From Botryococcus braunii (lineage: Eukaryota > Chlorophyta > Trebouxiophyceae): a stretch of 64,000 nt of DNA. Made by a program: the position numbers and the translations under genes. The DNA lies in NCBI GenBank assembly GCA_002005505.1, contig MVGU01001448.1, positions 51,471-115,470 on the forward strand, written 5' to 3'. Below the pieces are notes generated by a model that worked only from the letters and a program-made list of their open reading frames with translations, was not told where the DNA came from and searched no databases. Of the stretch, positions 32,381-45,200 are shown in pieces (within the stretch, counting starts at the first letter, position 1; every line of letters starts with the position of its first letter).

Positions 32381-33073
32381 TGTTGAGTTCTGAACATTAT
32401 TATTGAATGCCTTGTGCTTTAAGTGATCTTCATGTGTGCACTATTAGGATATGGGTCCATTGAGAACATAAGGTACCTTGAGACACGGCAGTTTCTGGAC
32501 GTTTTCGAACATAAGGTACAATCCTATCTAGATCACACGTTTGTCGGATGAACTCTTAAGGCTGCCCCACCGGAGTGAATACCAACTGGTTGTGAAAGAT
32601 GCTGGGCATCACCAGATGCTAGTCTTGTCCGACAGTTGTGTGTGGCACTCAGCAGACAGTCGTACGGACTGTAGCTGGAGTAACTTCGTCTATTGACGAC
32701 CTGTCTGCTTTGTACAGGTACGGTGCGGCAGTGTGTGTTGTATCATTGTTGCTATTGTGAGAGTGAACAAGCTTAGTGTACCCTGTAGTCACTCAAACAG
32801 ATAAGGGACAGTGACTTCAGGGAGTATAGGCATGTACTTGAACGTAGCCGTCTAGAGCCTTATCTAGTGATTGCTTGATCGGTGCTTGTGTACAAGATAA
32901 TGATGTAACCAACTGGTTGTGAAAGATGCTGGGCATCACCAGATGCTAGTCTTGTCCGACAGTTGTGTGTGGCACTCAGCAGACAGTCGTACGGACTGTA
33001 GCTGGAGTAACTTCGTCTATTGACGACCTGTCTGCTTTGTACAGGGAAAGCCGATTGCCCATAACCTTTCACA
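32381..33073 (+). repeat. 5' LTR of copia C2
   Basis: TGTTGAG...TTTCACA with the family's internal 135-bp duplication. Confidence 0.93.
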
Positions 33074-33463
33074 GGTTATGGGCCCACGCCCTTCCAGCTG
33101 AGCCAAGTAAAAGCAGGAGTGAAGGTCGTCTACGGATGGGTCAGACGTAAGCGTCAACAAAGGAGCTCGAGCATGGCGCAGCGGCGCAAGGGAACTCGAG
33201 TGTACCAGGACCATTATCTTACTCACAGTTTACCTTTCTGGGAAATTCATAATTGAAGTTTTAGCTGTGCTTTATCATTCATAGACGTTGTCTAGAAGCA
33301 CTGAGTGAGTCGGGCCGGACTCCGGCGCAAACTTCTGAGGGGAACATATCTGCTACTACTGTGCAAGACTGGCTGGTAAATTTCCATGACATGGAGGGAA
33401 TTGTAGGGTATTGCTGCATTCCAGAAGTTTATGAGTAAGTTTGGCTGGTGAAGTGACAATAGT

Positions 33464-36400
33464 ATGACAAAAAGGGGCAAAGAAAAGGAAAGTAGCAGTG
33501 AAACAGCAATGTCTCAACCTGGAGAAGTCAGTGGGGCCACTCCAGGGCAGTCTATGACCGGGACACAATCAGCCACTGCAGAACCAAAGGTGGAGATTGA
33601 CAAGGCAGCCTACATCCCCAATACCTCTAATCCAAAGATGACTGTCATGCTTGATGATGGAGGGCGCAATTTTGAATTTTGGTATGAAAATTTGGAGGCG
33701 TGCGCAAACACCAAGGGGGTCAGAGCGGCTTTGGAGAGGCCAATGCCAGGGTCGGTGGAGAACTCAGCCATCAAGCAGTGGCTGATCCAGTCAGTTCCAG
33801 TCATCTGGCATTCTCAGATCTCATGCCACAAAGCAGCGTTCGACTTCATCGCGTGGGTGAAGAACAGTCACACTGGAGGGAGCAACCAAGACATCAACCT
33901 TGAGTGGTACAAGGAAATGGAGCAGGGCATCAAGACAGGGGAGACACTCAAGGTCTACCTCTACAGAATGATGGATCTGGCTACAAGTCTCAGAAACAAC
34001 GCGTTCATCCTCTTGGACCACAATGTTGGGGAGCTGATGGTGAAGGGCCTCCCTCCTGTGCTGAGGCTCGAGTCCCTGGAGGTTATGGCAACCGACAAGC
34101 CGCCATTGGAGCTGATTCAAAGAATCCTGCGCGCCGCAGCCAGCCGTGGGTACAAGGACCCACCTGCAGAGGGAACACCTCAGGCCATGGCAGCTGCAGC
34201 AGTGGCTGGTCCCTCTGGGGGGGTAGCTGGAGCGTCATCAAGCGCTGGAGCTGCACCAGGAGTGGGAGCAGTACCGGGAGTTGGAGCAGCACTACCAGCA
34301 AACGAACAGCCTCCCGCTGGCCCCTCTGCAACTACTTTTGGTGGCAGGGGGCGTGGACCTGGCAGGGCAAGAAGGCCCAGAGAGGAGCTTACATGCCACT
34401 TCTGCAAGGCAAAGGGCCACTTCATGACTGACTGCGGACCGCTCAGGCAGCTGCAGGCTCTGCATCAAAACATGCAAGCGGCAAGCGTTGGGCCTGCAGC
34501 TTACTGGGGCCAGGGAGGCCCACAGTCGTCTCCTCAAGCCTGGTGGGACCATGGATCTGGCCGGGGTGGCCCGCCTTCATCCGCTTCCAGCCCTGGACCT
34601 CCTTCAGCATATAACTATCCAACAAGTCAACACACGTTTCCGGGGTGGCATTTACCACCTCCACCCCCTCCTTCTGGTGAGGCGATGTTTATCTCTCTCA
34701 ATGTGCTTGCCCCAACTTCGCATGGAGCTAGCAGCACATCTTGGTTAATAGATAGTGGTGCCTCTGTGCATATAGTCAATGATCTCTCATTGCTCCATAA
34801 TCCAGTTATGCATAGACAGCCTCTTCCTCTGCACTTGGCAACCTCAGACGCCAAGGGAGGAATCATTGCATCTGGGTCTGTATGCCTTGTGAATGCAAGG
34901 CACGAAGTATTCTGGCTGCACAATGTGCAGTGTGTTCCTTCTGCGCATACCAACCTCATTTCAGTCACTGGTGCAATTCAGGATGGAGCATCTTTCCTGA
35001 CTGACACTGCAGGTGGTTACACAGCCATGAAGGGACCTGAAGGGTGGTGTGGAGATATCACCCGCGCACGAGGTCTGTTTTTTTTGGAGTTTGTTAGTCC
35101 TGTCAGAGGGCAGCAAGTTGGCTGCAGACATATTGATCACATGGCTGAGGCATCTCATCTTAGGAAAGGACACGTGTGTAGCGAGAGATCTCTGTGGCAT
35201 GCTAGGTTAGGTCATCCTGGTGCCAGCAGCATGCAGAGGTTCTCCAAGGAAGATCTGGTTACAGGAATCAATATCTCCCTTGCTCCCTGCTCTGAGTGCC
35301 CCAAGCACTGTGAATCGTGTATACAAGGGAAACACTCCAGACCTCCTTTCCCTGTATCTTCCAGGCCTGCACATCACCCACTCGATAGAGTCCATGTGGA
35401 TACTGTGGGTCCCATATCACCTCCTGCCATCACAGGTGAACGATATTGGGTCACTGTAGTGGATGAAAGTTCACACCAAGTTGCCTCCCTGCCTGTGAAG
35501 TCAAAGGATTGCATCCCAAAGGCTGTGATAGACCTGCTCCGTTTTTGGCAGACCCAACGAGGCACGGTTGTGAAGTGTGTGAGGACTGACAGGGGTTCAG
35601 AGTTCCTGAACCAGCAATTCAAAGAGTTTTGTGCTCAGCAGGGCACTAAGATGGAGTCCTCAGCGCCCTACACGCCTCAGCAGAATGGGGTGGCGAGAGG
35701 ATGAATAGGACCCTGAAGGAGCGAACAAGGACTCTGTTGGTCCATGCTGCAGCAGACCCCTCCCTTTGGAAGGAGGCGCTTGAGACAGCTACCCTCCTCT
35801 ACAATGTGGGTCCTACTTCAGGCAGGTCCCTGACCCCCATGGAATTATTCTTTGGTGTCAAACCTGATGTGTCTGTGCTGCGCACGTTTGGCTGTGTAGC
35901 CCATGTGCACATTCCCAGTGGCCAAAGGTCTGTTTTTGGGCCCAAGACCATCCCTGGGATGTTTACTGGTTATTGTCCCCAGTCTAAAGCGTATCGTGTG
36001 TACGTGGGGAATGGAGTGTGGAAGGAGAGTAGGGACGTCAGCTTTATCGAGCACTTGAGGGGGGCTGAGAGAGTGGGTCTATCAAAGGTCCAGCCTGGGT
36101 CTGTCTATGATTCTAGGATATCACCCCCCCTTGGCAGTGAGAATCTGGCAACGCCTCAAGCAATTCCCTCTGCTGCTCCACCCACGTTCTGGGATGAGGA
36201 GGATGACCATGGAGTGGAGACGCTTTCCACTGGGGCTCCTGGGACCTCTGGACTTTGTGCTGGGGATCAGTCTGGAGACGGGACCACAGCAGCACATGAC
36301 CAAGGAAACCCCACCAGCCTGGATTCTACTGTTGGGACCCCAGAACCATCTCAGCACTCGTGGTCGGTGCTTGAGCATATGCAGAATCTGGCCAGGGGGG

Positions 36401-38676
36401 GTGTAGAAACTCAATCCCAGGTAGAAAAAATGCAGAAGGTACAAGAGGGGTTGCGAATGCAGGGGAAGTCACAAATTCCCCTTCCTCCAGGGACCACCCT
36501 TACAAGGGAGCAGCGTTATGTACAGCGCGTGGCTAGGAGAGAGCATTCTGACATCCCATTGCATGCCCCTGACCCAGGTCAGGCAATTGTGAGTGAGCCA
36601 AACATGGTTGGTCTCCCTGATATGCAGGGGCAGGTTGAGACAGTCGAGGCTATGTTCGGTGCAGATGTAAGAGATGAGAGCAGTGGGTTAGACATGCCAG
36701 CAGTAGGGGAAGCTGGTGCCCAATCCCAGTCACTGGCTAGTCATGCTTATGGTGTGCAGGCTGACATTGTAGGCGCAGCTCAGGCAAGTCTGGGTAGTGT
36801 GCCCAAGTGTGAGTCCAGGAGAGAGAGAGAGCTGCTGCTCCCCTCTGCATTGCGGAAGGTGCGAGAATGTAAGGGTGCTGCACATGAGTCCAGTAGTCAA
36901 GGAGAGAGAGAGAGACTTGAGAAGGAATCAGATAATCCCGGCAGTACTGCCCAGTCCCAGCATAAGGTACATAATGTACCTTATTCTGGCAACCAGGGAG
37001 AGAGAGAGAGAGAAGGGAACAGCATCAGTAAGGCTGACAGCCCTGCTGCACCACAGCATAAGGTACAGAGTGTACCTTCTGTCACGTTGGGAAAAGTTCA
37101 CGTGCCCTCAAACTTGAGGGAAGCCCAGCGCTCACCTCAGTGGGAGTTTTGGCAGCAGGCAATGCAAGAGGAGATGGAGTCTTTAGACACCCATGAGGTT
37201 ATGCAGTATGTGGAAAGACCCCATGGGCAGAAAGTTATCCCTGTTCATTGGATTTTTTCTACAAAAAACGATGCACATGGGAATGTCACTCGGTTTAAAG
37301 CAAGATTGGTTGCCCAGGGTTGCAGACAGATTCCTGGTATAGATGTTGGTGAGGTTTTTGCACCTACCAGCAGCTATGGTGCTAGGAGAGCTGTGCTGGC
37401 AGTGGCTGCCACACAAAATCTTGAGATCCACCAAGTGGATATCAAGACAGCTTTTCTCAATGGGGAGTTGGAGGAAGAGGTCTATGTGACCCAACCACCA
37501 GGATTTGAGAATGGCAACACGAGAGTTGTGTGCAAGCTCAGGAAGGCACTCTACGGTCTTAAGCAAGCCCCACGGGCTTGGCACAAGACCTTGAGCGACA
37601 AGTTGAGCGTGATGGGGTATAGTGTGTGCAAGAGCGACGCTGGGGTATACATCAGGAGGGCCCCTGATGGTAATCTGTCGTTTATTCTTGTTTATGTCGA
37701 TGATCTTCTCATAGTTGCCAGAGTGGTTGCAGAGATTGAGTGGGGGAAAGAGTTATTGAAGAAGGACTTCACCATCCATGATTTGGGAGAGGTGAATGAT
37801 TTCCTGGGGTGTCAGGTCCTACGCAATAGAGTTCAGGGCACTATTTCCATGAGTTGCACTCCCAAGATTGATGCTCTTGTGGAGAAGTTTGGCGTTGCTG
37901 ATGATGGACGTGGGGTTGATACCCCCATGTCCAAGGACTTCGTGGCTAGCAGCAGACCCGAGTCCTCAGATGGTATGTCACATGGGGCTGGTACCCCTCT
38001 GCCACCTGGTCATCGATACTGCGAGTTAATTGGATCGTTACTGTACATAGCCAATACGACCCGGCCTGACATTTCTCAGGCTGTTGGAGTGTTGTCAAGG
38101 TATAGAATGACACCCACTACCTCACACTGGAATGAGGCCATTCGAGTGCTGAAGTACTTGAGAGATACCAGAGAGTTAGCTCTTACTCTGGGTGGAAAGG
38201 GCCCTGAGCTAGAAGGCTATGTTGATGCCGACTATGCTGGGGACCTGGACCACAGGTATTCCACCACTGGCTATGTTCTATCAGTCTATGGTAGTGCCGT
38301 GGTTTGGGGAAGCAAGAAGCAGAGCTCAGTTGCTACCTCAACTGTGCAAGCTGAGTTTATGGCAGCTGGCCATATTGTGAAGGAAGCCAACTGGCTAAGG
38401 GGCTTCTTGGAAGAGATAGGGGCTGCACCTTGGAGGGTCAAAATTTTCTGTGACAACCAAGGATGCATTTCTAATTTACGGAACCCCCTGTATTCCAAAT
38501 TCACAAAGCACGTTGCAGTAAGCTTCCACTACGCTAGGGAAGCTATGGCACTTGGGCAGGTAGATATCCTCTATGTGGAATCTGCACGCAATGTGGCTGA
38601 CATTATGACCAAGCCACTTGCCAAGCCCGTGTTTGTTGGTCATCGTGATTCACTAGGTTTGAGAAGATACACTTAA
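33464..38676 (+). pseudogene. Copia C2 Gag-Pol with one frameshift
   Basis: Frame 1 (33464-35704) covers Gag, zinc knuckle, protease and integrase up to PQQNGVA. One G is missing at about 35694 (GGCGGAGAGG in C4, GGCGAGAGG here), just before the catalytic Glu. Frame 2 (35701-38676) continues with MNRTLKER, a GA-rich linker, reverse transcriptase (YVDDLLIVA) and RNase H (VDADYAGD, CDNQGC), ending ...LGLRRYT. The break sits in a two-G run, so it could be real decay or a base-call error. Otherwise this copy is near-identical to C4. Confidence 0.92.
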
Positions 38677-38696
38677 AGCATGCAGGCAAGGGGAAG

Positions 38697-39389
38697 TGTT
38701 GAGTTCTGAACATTATTATTGAATGCCTTGTGCTTTAAGTGATCTTCATGTGTGCACTATTAGGATATGGGTCCATTGAGAACATAAGGTACCTTGAGAC
38801 ACGGCAGTTTCTGGACGTTTTCGAACATAAGGTACAATCCTATCTAGATCACACGTTTGTCGGATGAACTCTTAAGGCTGCCCCACCGGAGTGAATACCA
38901 ACTGGTTGTGAAAGATGCTGGGCATCACCAGATGCTAGTCTTGTCCGACAGTTGTGTGTGGCACTCAGCAGACAGTCGTACGGACTGTAGCTGGAGTAAC
39001 TTCGTCTATTGACGACCTGTCTGCTTTGTACAGGTACGGTGCGGCAGTGTGTGTTGTATCATTGTTGCTATTGTGAGAGTGAACAAGCTTAGTGTACCCT
39101 GTAGTCACTCAAACAGATAAGGGACAGTGACTTCAGGGAGTATAGGCATGTACTTGAACGTAGCCGTCTAGAGCCTTATCTAGTGATTGCTTGATCGGTG
39201 CTTGTGTACAAGATAATGATGTAACCAACTGGTTGTGAAAGATGCTGGGCATCACCAGATGCTAGTCTTGTCCGACAGTTGTGTGTGGCACTCAGCAGAC
39301 AGTCGTACGGACTGTAGCTGGAGTAACTTCGTCTATTGACGACCTGTCTGCTTTGTACAGGGAAAGCCGATTGCCCATAACCTTTCACA
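38697..39389 (+). repeat. 3' LTR of copia C2
   Basis: Matches 32381-33073. C1 coding sequence resumes at once after it. Confidence 0.93.
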
Positions 39390-40852
39390 GAAAGACCCCA
39401 TGGGCAGAAAGTTATCCCTGTTCATTGGATTTTTTCTACAAAAAACGATGCACATGGGAATGTCACTCGGTTTAAAGCAAGATTGGTTGCCCAGGGTTGC
39501 AGACAGATTCCTGGTATAGATGTTGGTGAGGTTTTTGCACCTACCAGCAGCTATGGTGCTAGGAGAGCTGTGCTGGCAGTGGCTGCCACACAAAATCTTG
39601 AGATCCACCAAGTGGATATCAAGACAGCTTTTCTCAATGGGAGTTGGAGGAAGAGGTCTATGTGACCCAACCACCAGGATTTGAGAATGGCAACACGAGA
39701 GTTGTGTGCAAGCTCAGGAAGGCACTCTACGGTCTTAAACAAGCCCCACGGGCTTGGCACAAGACCTTGAGCGACAAGTTGAGCGTGATGGGATATAGTG
39801 TGTGCAAGAGCGACGCTGGGGTATACATCAGGAGGGCCCCTGATGGTAATCTGTCGTTTATTCTTGTTTATGTCGATGATCTTCTCATAGTTGCCAGAGT
39901 GGTTGCAGAGATTGAGTGGGGGAAAGAGTTATTGAAGAAGGACTTCACCATCCATGATTTGGGAGAGGTGAATGATTTCCTGGGGTGTCAGGTCCTACGC
40001 AATAGAGTTCAGGGCACTATTTCCATCAGTTGCACTCCCAAGATTGATGCTCTTGTGGAGAAGTTTGGCGTTGCTGATGATGGGCGTGTGGGTGATACCC
40101 CCATGTCCAAGGACTTCGTGGCTAGCAGCAGACCCGAGTCCTCAGATGGTATGTCACATGGGGCTGGTACCCCTCTACCACCTGGTCATCGATACTGCGA
40201 GTTAATTGGATCGTTGCTGTACATAGCCAATACGACCCGGCCTGACATTTCTCAGGCTGTTGGAGTGTTGTCAAGGTATAGAATGACACCCACTACCTCA
40301 CACTGGAATGAGGCCATTCGAGTGCTGAAGTACTTGAGAGATACCAGAGAGTTAGCTCTTACTCTGGGTGGAAAGGGCCCTGAGCTAGAAGGCTATGTTG
40401 ATGCCGACTATGCTGGGGACCTGGACCACAGGTATTCCACCACTGGCTATGTTCTATCAGTCTATGGTAGTGCCGTGGTTTGGGGAAGCAAGAAGCAGAG
40501 CTCAGTTGCTACCTCAACTGTGCAAGCTGAGTTTATGGCAGCTGGCCATATTGTGAAGGAAGCCAACTGGCTAAGGGGCTTCTTGGAAGAGATAGGGGCT
40601 GCACCTTGGAGGGTCAAAATTTTCTGTGACAACCAAGGATGCATTTCTAATTTACGGAACCCCCTGTATTCCAAATTCACAAAGCACGTTGCAGTAAGCT
40701 TCCACTACGCTAGGGAAGCTATGGCACTTGGGCAGGTAGATATCCTCTATGTGGAATCTGCTCGCAATGTGGCTGACATTATGACCAAGCCACTTGCCAA
40801 GCCCGTGTTTGTTGGTCATCGTGATTCACTAGGTTTGAGAAGATACACATAA
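39390..40852 (+). pseudogene. Copia C1 Gag-Pol, right part (RT and RNase H)
   Basis: Resumes C1 after C2. A one-base loss near 39641 in a G4 run shifts the frame. From 39644 the frame runs through YVDDLLIVA and RNase H (VDADYAGD, CDNQGC) to the TAA at 40850-40852. The polypurine tract AAGGGGAAG precedes the 3' LTR. Confidence 0.9.
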
Positions 40853-40872
40853 AGCATGCAGGCAAGGGGAAG

Positions 40873-41566
40873 TGTTGAGTTCTGAACATTATTATTGAAT
40901 GCCTTGTGCTTTAAGTGATCTTCACGTGTGCACTATTAGGATATGGGTCCATTGATAAAATAAGGTACCTTAAGACACAGTAGATTGTGGACGATTTCGA
41001 ACATAAGGTACAGTCTGATCTAGATTACACGTTTGTCGAGTGAACTCTTAAGGCTGCCCCACCGGTGTGAATGCCAACTGGTTGTGAAAGATGCTGGGCA
41101 TTGCCAGATGCTAGTCTTGTCCAACAGTTGTGCTTTATACTCAGCAGATAGGCGTATGGACTGCAGCTGGAGTAACATCGTATGCTGACGACCTGTCTGC
41201 CTCGTACAGGTACGGTGCGGCAGTGTGTGTTGTGTCATTGTTGCTATTGTGAGAGTGAACAAGCTTAGTGTACCCTGTAGTCACTTAAACAGACAAGGGA
41301 TAGTGACTGTAGGGAGTATAGGCATGTACTTGAACGTAGCCGCATAGAGCCTTATCTAGTAAGTGCTTGATCGATGCTTGAGTGCATTACAATGATGTAA
41401 CGGAACTGGTTGTGAAAGATGCTGGGCATTGCCAGATGCTAGTCTTGTCCAACAGTTGTGCTTTATACTCAGCAGACAGGCGTATGGACTGCAGCTGGAG
41501 TAACATCGTATGCTGACGACCTGTCTGCCTCGTACAGGGAAAGCCGATTGCCCATAACCTTTTACA
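40873..41566 (+). repeat. 3' LTR of copia C1
   Basis: 694 bp, partner of 27542-28235. Confidence 0.93.
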
Positions 41567-41919
41567 GAAACCTCTCCACTTGCCGCCTCTAGTTTGGCTG
41601 GTGGTGGGGCCTTTCTGCCGGGGGGGGGGCGGCGGCGCGGGCTGCGGCTGGCAAGCTGGCCTCGTACCGGGAGGTTCTCCTCAGACAGCCCCCCCGTGTC
41701 GTTTTCCGCCCCTTTGCATTTGAGACATTGGGGGGGTTGGATTCGGCGGCGGAGGAGTTCTTGAAGCGGCTCCAAGGCATGGTTAATCAGGCGCTAGTTA
41801 CGCATGAAGACCTTGTCTGGTTTTCTACGCATCGGCGCATCAGCTTTGCGATTGCCCGGGCTGTTGGGCGGCAGTTGGCGGCGCGATTACCCTATGGGGG
41901 GGTGGGCGTTCGAGTTTAG
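41567..41919 (+). pseudogene. RLE-type element relic, right half
   Basis: Begins with the second GAAAC, and the reading frame picks up at the Glu-Thr after the VDVV of 27541. A long G run near 41620 shifts the frame. The last part reads FETLGGLDSAAEEFLKRLQG and ends ...VGVRV with TAG at 41917-41919. This gives the natural C terminus of the element's protein. Confidence 0.55.
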
Positions 41920-42030
41920 GTTACGGGGGTGCCTGTTGCTCTGCCAGCAGCGCTGGCTTCTGTGGTGCGGGGGGTGATTTCCTCTTATGTAATCAAAAAA
42001 TGGCCCATCAACCAGATCGCCGATACCATA
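41920..42030. other. Spacer with a PBS-like site
   Basis: Holds TCGCCGATACCA (42017-42028), the reverse complement of a TGGTATCGGCGA PBS, two bases before the TGTTGTG end of copy S2. Nothing else is recognised. Confidence 0.5.
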
Positions 42031-42160
42031 TGTTGTGTCGGGGGATCGAACCCTCGACCGACTCGACCCAGAGTCGCGGTTCTAACCGATCGGCTAAAAG
42101 TACCAAGGTAATCGTACGATTAGTCGCCCGCTTATGTATCGAGCCGGATCGGGGACAAGA
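42031..42160 (-). repeat. tRNA-promoter-bearing repeat, copy S2 (split by the LINE)
   Basis: Same tRNA-like end as S1, with B box and A box on the minus strand and a TGTTGTG terminus. The unit breaks after GGGGACAAGA, where the LINE begins, and about 25 bp more of it (ATTTCGATCCGCTCCGCACTAC) lies at 47051-47072 beyond the LINE. Confidence 0.7.
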
Positions 42161-42246
42161 AGGAAAGGAAGGAAGATTACATCCAAAGACCAGCCACTAG
42201 GGCTGAAGAGGACGGCAGTACAATGAATGACCCATATCTTAGCCAA

Positions 42247-45200
42247 CTAAGGTCGCACAGCACCTGGGAGAGTGAGGTAGCTCTCCAATGCTCTAGTCAC
42301 AAATTTGGCAACCCCTTCAAGGTCTTCTTGCCACATAAACGTCTGTACAGATCGACTCCTTTGTTGAAAGAGATGCATAAATTGTTGCCGTACATGTTGT
42401 ACAGCCGGACAGGTGAACAACAGATGATGTTCATCACCAACGAGCTCTGAGGAGCACCTCGTGCAAATCCTCTGGTCTCGAGGGATGCCTTGTTGTCTAC
42501 CTTTATCAATAGGAAGGTCATGACACCCTAATCTAAATCGCATAAAGGTCCGCAATGTACAATTAGGAAGGTGGAGTTTGAGCGCACTCTTACGCCGTGG
42601 CACATGAGGCGGACGTGCGAACCACCTTTGGTATCTGCAGAATAAGGCTCTTGGGGATGCACAAGTGCGAGGGGAGATGTCCAGGTCATCCCATATCATG
42701 TCACTTTTACGGTCTAACAGATCCTTTACCTGTGAAATGTCAATCTGCAAGGCTCTATCAAACCGCACATGGTCAGCTATATAGTATCCTAGTTTCTTAA
42801 GTTGTTGCATAAGGGTACCCGAAAACGTTTCTCGGCCTTCTACTATTGCCAACCTAATGTCATGCATGAGGACCTTGTAGTGTAATGAATCAGGTCTCAT
42901 GGCCGCTATATTGTTCCAAAACCTGGCCATACGTAAGATCCAAGTTGACCACAAAGAAAATATGTTTAATTCACAATTGATTATTTCCTCAGGGATTGTC
43001 CGACGCACCCCCAAAATCTGAGCTAGGACCCGCTTGTGCGCATCCAATAGGGGTATACTACTAGGTTTTCCCGAAGACAATTGTCTGCCTTGAAAGCATC
43101 TGAATGCCCAGACTTCACATCCATAGGAGATGAGGGGTGGTAGGCAAGCTAAGTACAGTTCTGTCATGAGCATCATTGACATGTTGCAACCGAGATTGCT
43201 ATAAGCTCTAGTAAGGTCTTCCCATGCTATCCAGAACCTCTGCTCGAGGTTCTTAATGCCGGCTTGAAGGCCATTCTTGGCATGAATCTGTAATCCAAGG
43301 TATTTAACCTCCTGTACCGGACCAATTCTAACCCCTGCAACCTCTAGAGAGGTAGAGGGTGTCCGAGGGTCTGGATTTACTGAAAGGTATTGCGTCTTGG
43401 CCCCATTTAGGCGCATGTCCATACTCTTACACCATTCTTGAGTAGCATTCACCAACACCTGTAGGTCCTCAACTGTAGGCGCGACGAGAACAAAATCGTC
43501 CGCAAAACCTAGCACTTGGATACGTATTATATTTAAACGTGTGCCATCAGGTAGCTGAAGGCCAGCCGTGGGACAATGGTGTGCAAGATATCGGGGGAGT
43601 CCATCCGACATAATTCCAAATAGTGTAGGGCTAATGGGGCACCCTTGAGGAACACCCGCACTTGATTTAAACAACCCCCCATGTTTGCCCTCAATCTTGA
43701 TCGCCAAAACTGTACTGTCTATTACAGCTTGAGTAGCATAAAGAAAATCCCCTTGGATTCCCAACTGCTCCAAAATATGCCCTAACTTAAGACGCGATAC
43801 CCTGTCGTAAGCTTTAGAGAGGTCCAGGAATGCAAAATGCAGTGGAGTGATGCCCATTGCCCAATCTATGAGGTGTTGTATAACAAACAGTTGATGGGTG
43901 GTGGACATTTCAGGACGGAAGCCTGTTTGGCAATCAACACGCAAACGGTACTTCTCCAAGTAAGATACCAGACGCGAGTTCAACACGTTGGCATACAACC
44001 TCATAAGAGATTCGCCCACGGCAATGGGACGATAATTTCCTCTGTTATACGCGTCCCCTTTCTTATATACCGGTGTCACCAAACATACATTTGACTCCGC
44101 CGGTAAGGTACGTTGTCTAAGCGCCATAGTAAAAATGTCCGCAATGACATGACTTAACAGGTTTCGTGAGTAAGGATCCCCCGGGTGTGTAAGTGGCTGA
44201 GCATACCTAAACAACTCTGTAGGGTAACCATCTTTCCCCGGGGATTTCCCATTGGCAAGTGCTCGGAGACCCAGTTCAATTTCCTCGACTGTGAAGGGAG
44301 CATTCAGCTCGTCGCACTGGTCGTGACCATGATCTTCTGGGACTTGATGGGGAGGATATGCCCCAATAGGCAGACCATGCGCGGGCTCTTCAGTTCCAAG
44401 ACCACTTGCAAGGGAATTTATATAAGAATCCCAAGCTGACACATCTCTAAGGGGTTCAGGCAGTCTATCTCTTTCACGCCGAAGGGTTTTCCAAAACCTA
44501 TGGGGGTTGAAATGCTTTTGGTGTACCAATGTTTTTAGCTTTTGGGCCTGGTATGCCCTTTTCTTTTTCCTCACAATAGCATGGTACTTACGCTCTAACC
44601 TCCGGAACTCATCACCCCGCCATTTGGTTAACATTCCATACCTCCAGACTTCCCGTTTAAGGGCCCGGCATTCCTGGTCAAAAAAGGGTTGATGTTGACG
44701 CCGGTGTCCATTGTGGGGATATCTTTTGTATTGGTCATGCATTCCTGCTTTCTTTGCAGCATCTTTTATGAGTGCGTATAGGCAATGAATGCTAGACTTA
44801 ATGTCCCCATCTTCAACCGCTTTTTCACATTGGCTCATGAGGTTTAACTCATCACTCTGTAATGCTTGGACATATTGATCCCTTGCAAATTGGCACCAGC
44901 TAATTTGTGACAATGGGTGTCCCCCTTGATCAGAAGAGGGACACGGTCTAGGATGAATAGGAATAGACAAGGATGCACATAGTGGGAAATGGTCGGACTC
45001 TGACCTCTCACAATCAATGCCACTGTCTTCTAGGTGTGGGATAAGATTTGGGGATACAATGATATGGTCAAGTCGTGTTGCAGCTGATCTACGCGTACCA
45101 TGGTACGACACACCGGCCGGGATATCTCCCCTGACACGGCCAGTGCAAATGTAAACGCCTAATTTGTGGACAGCACGAAGAAGTTGCCGCCCATGGGGAT

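Larger units (their letters stand above)
32381..39389 (+). mobile_element. Ty1/copia family 2 copy C2, young and nearly intact
   Basis: 693-bp LTRs (32381-33073 and 38697-39389), identical as far as I can see, are flanked by GAAAG (32376-32380 and 39390-39394). PBS, polypurine tract (AAGGGGAAG before 38697) and all domains are present. A single missing base in integrase is the only break found. Confidence 0.94.
27542..41566 (+). mobile_element. Ty1/copia family 2 copy C1, split by nested copy C2
   Basis: 694-bp LTRs (27542-28235 and 40873-41566) flanked by GAAAC (27537-27541 and 41567-41571), a clean 5-bp target duplication that joins the two halves of the RLE relic. The interior is interrupted at 32380/39390 by C2. 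The two LTRs differ at about five positions by eye, more than those of C2, as expected for the older host copy. Confidence 0.93.

Noticed and set aside
35701..38676. Separate reverse-transcriptase gene starting MNRTLKER
   Set aside because: It is the continuation of C2 Gag-Pol after a single-base loss; the Met is internal to integrase.
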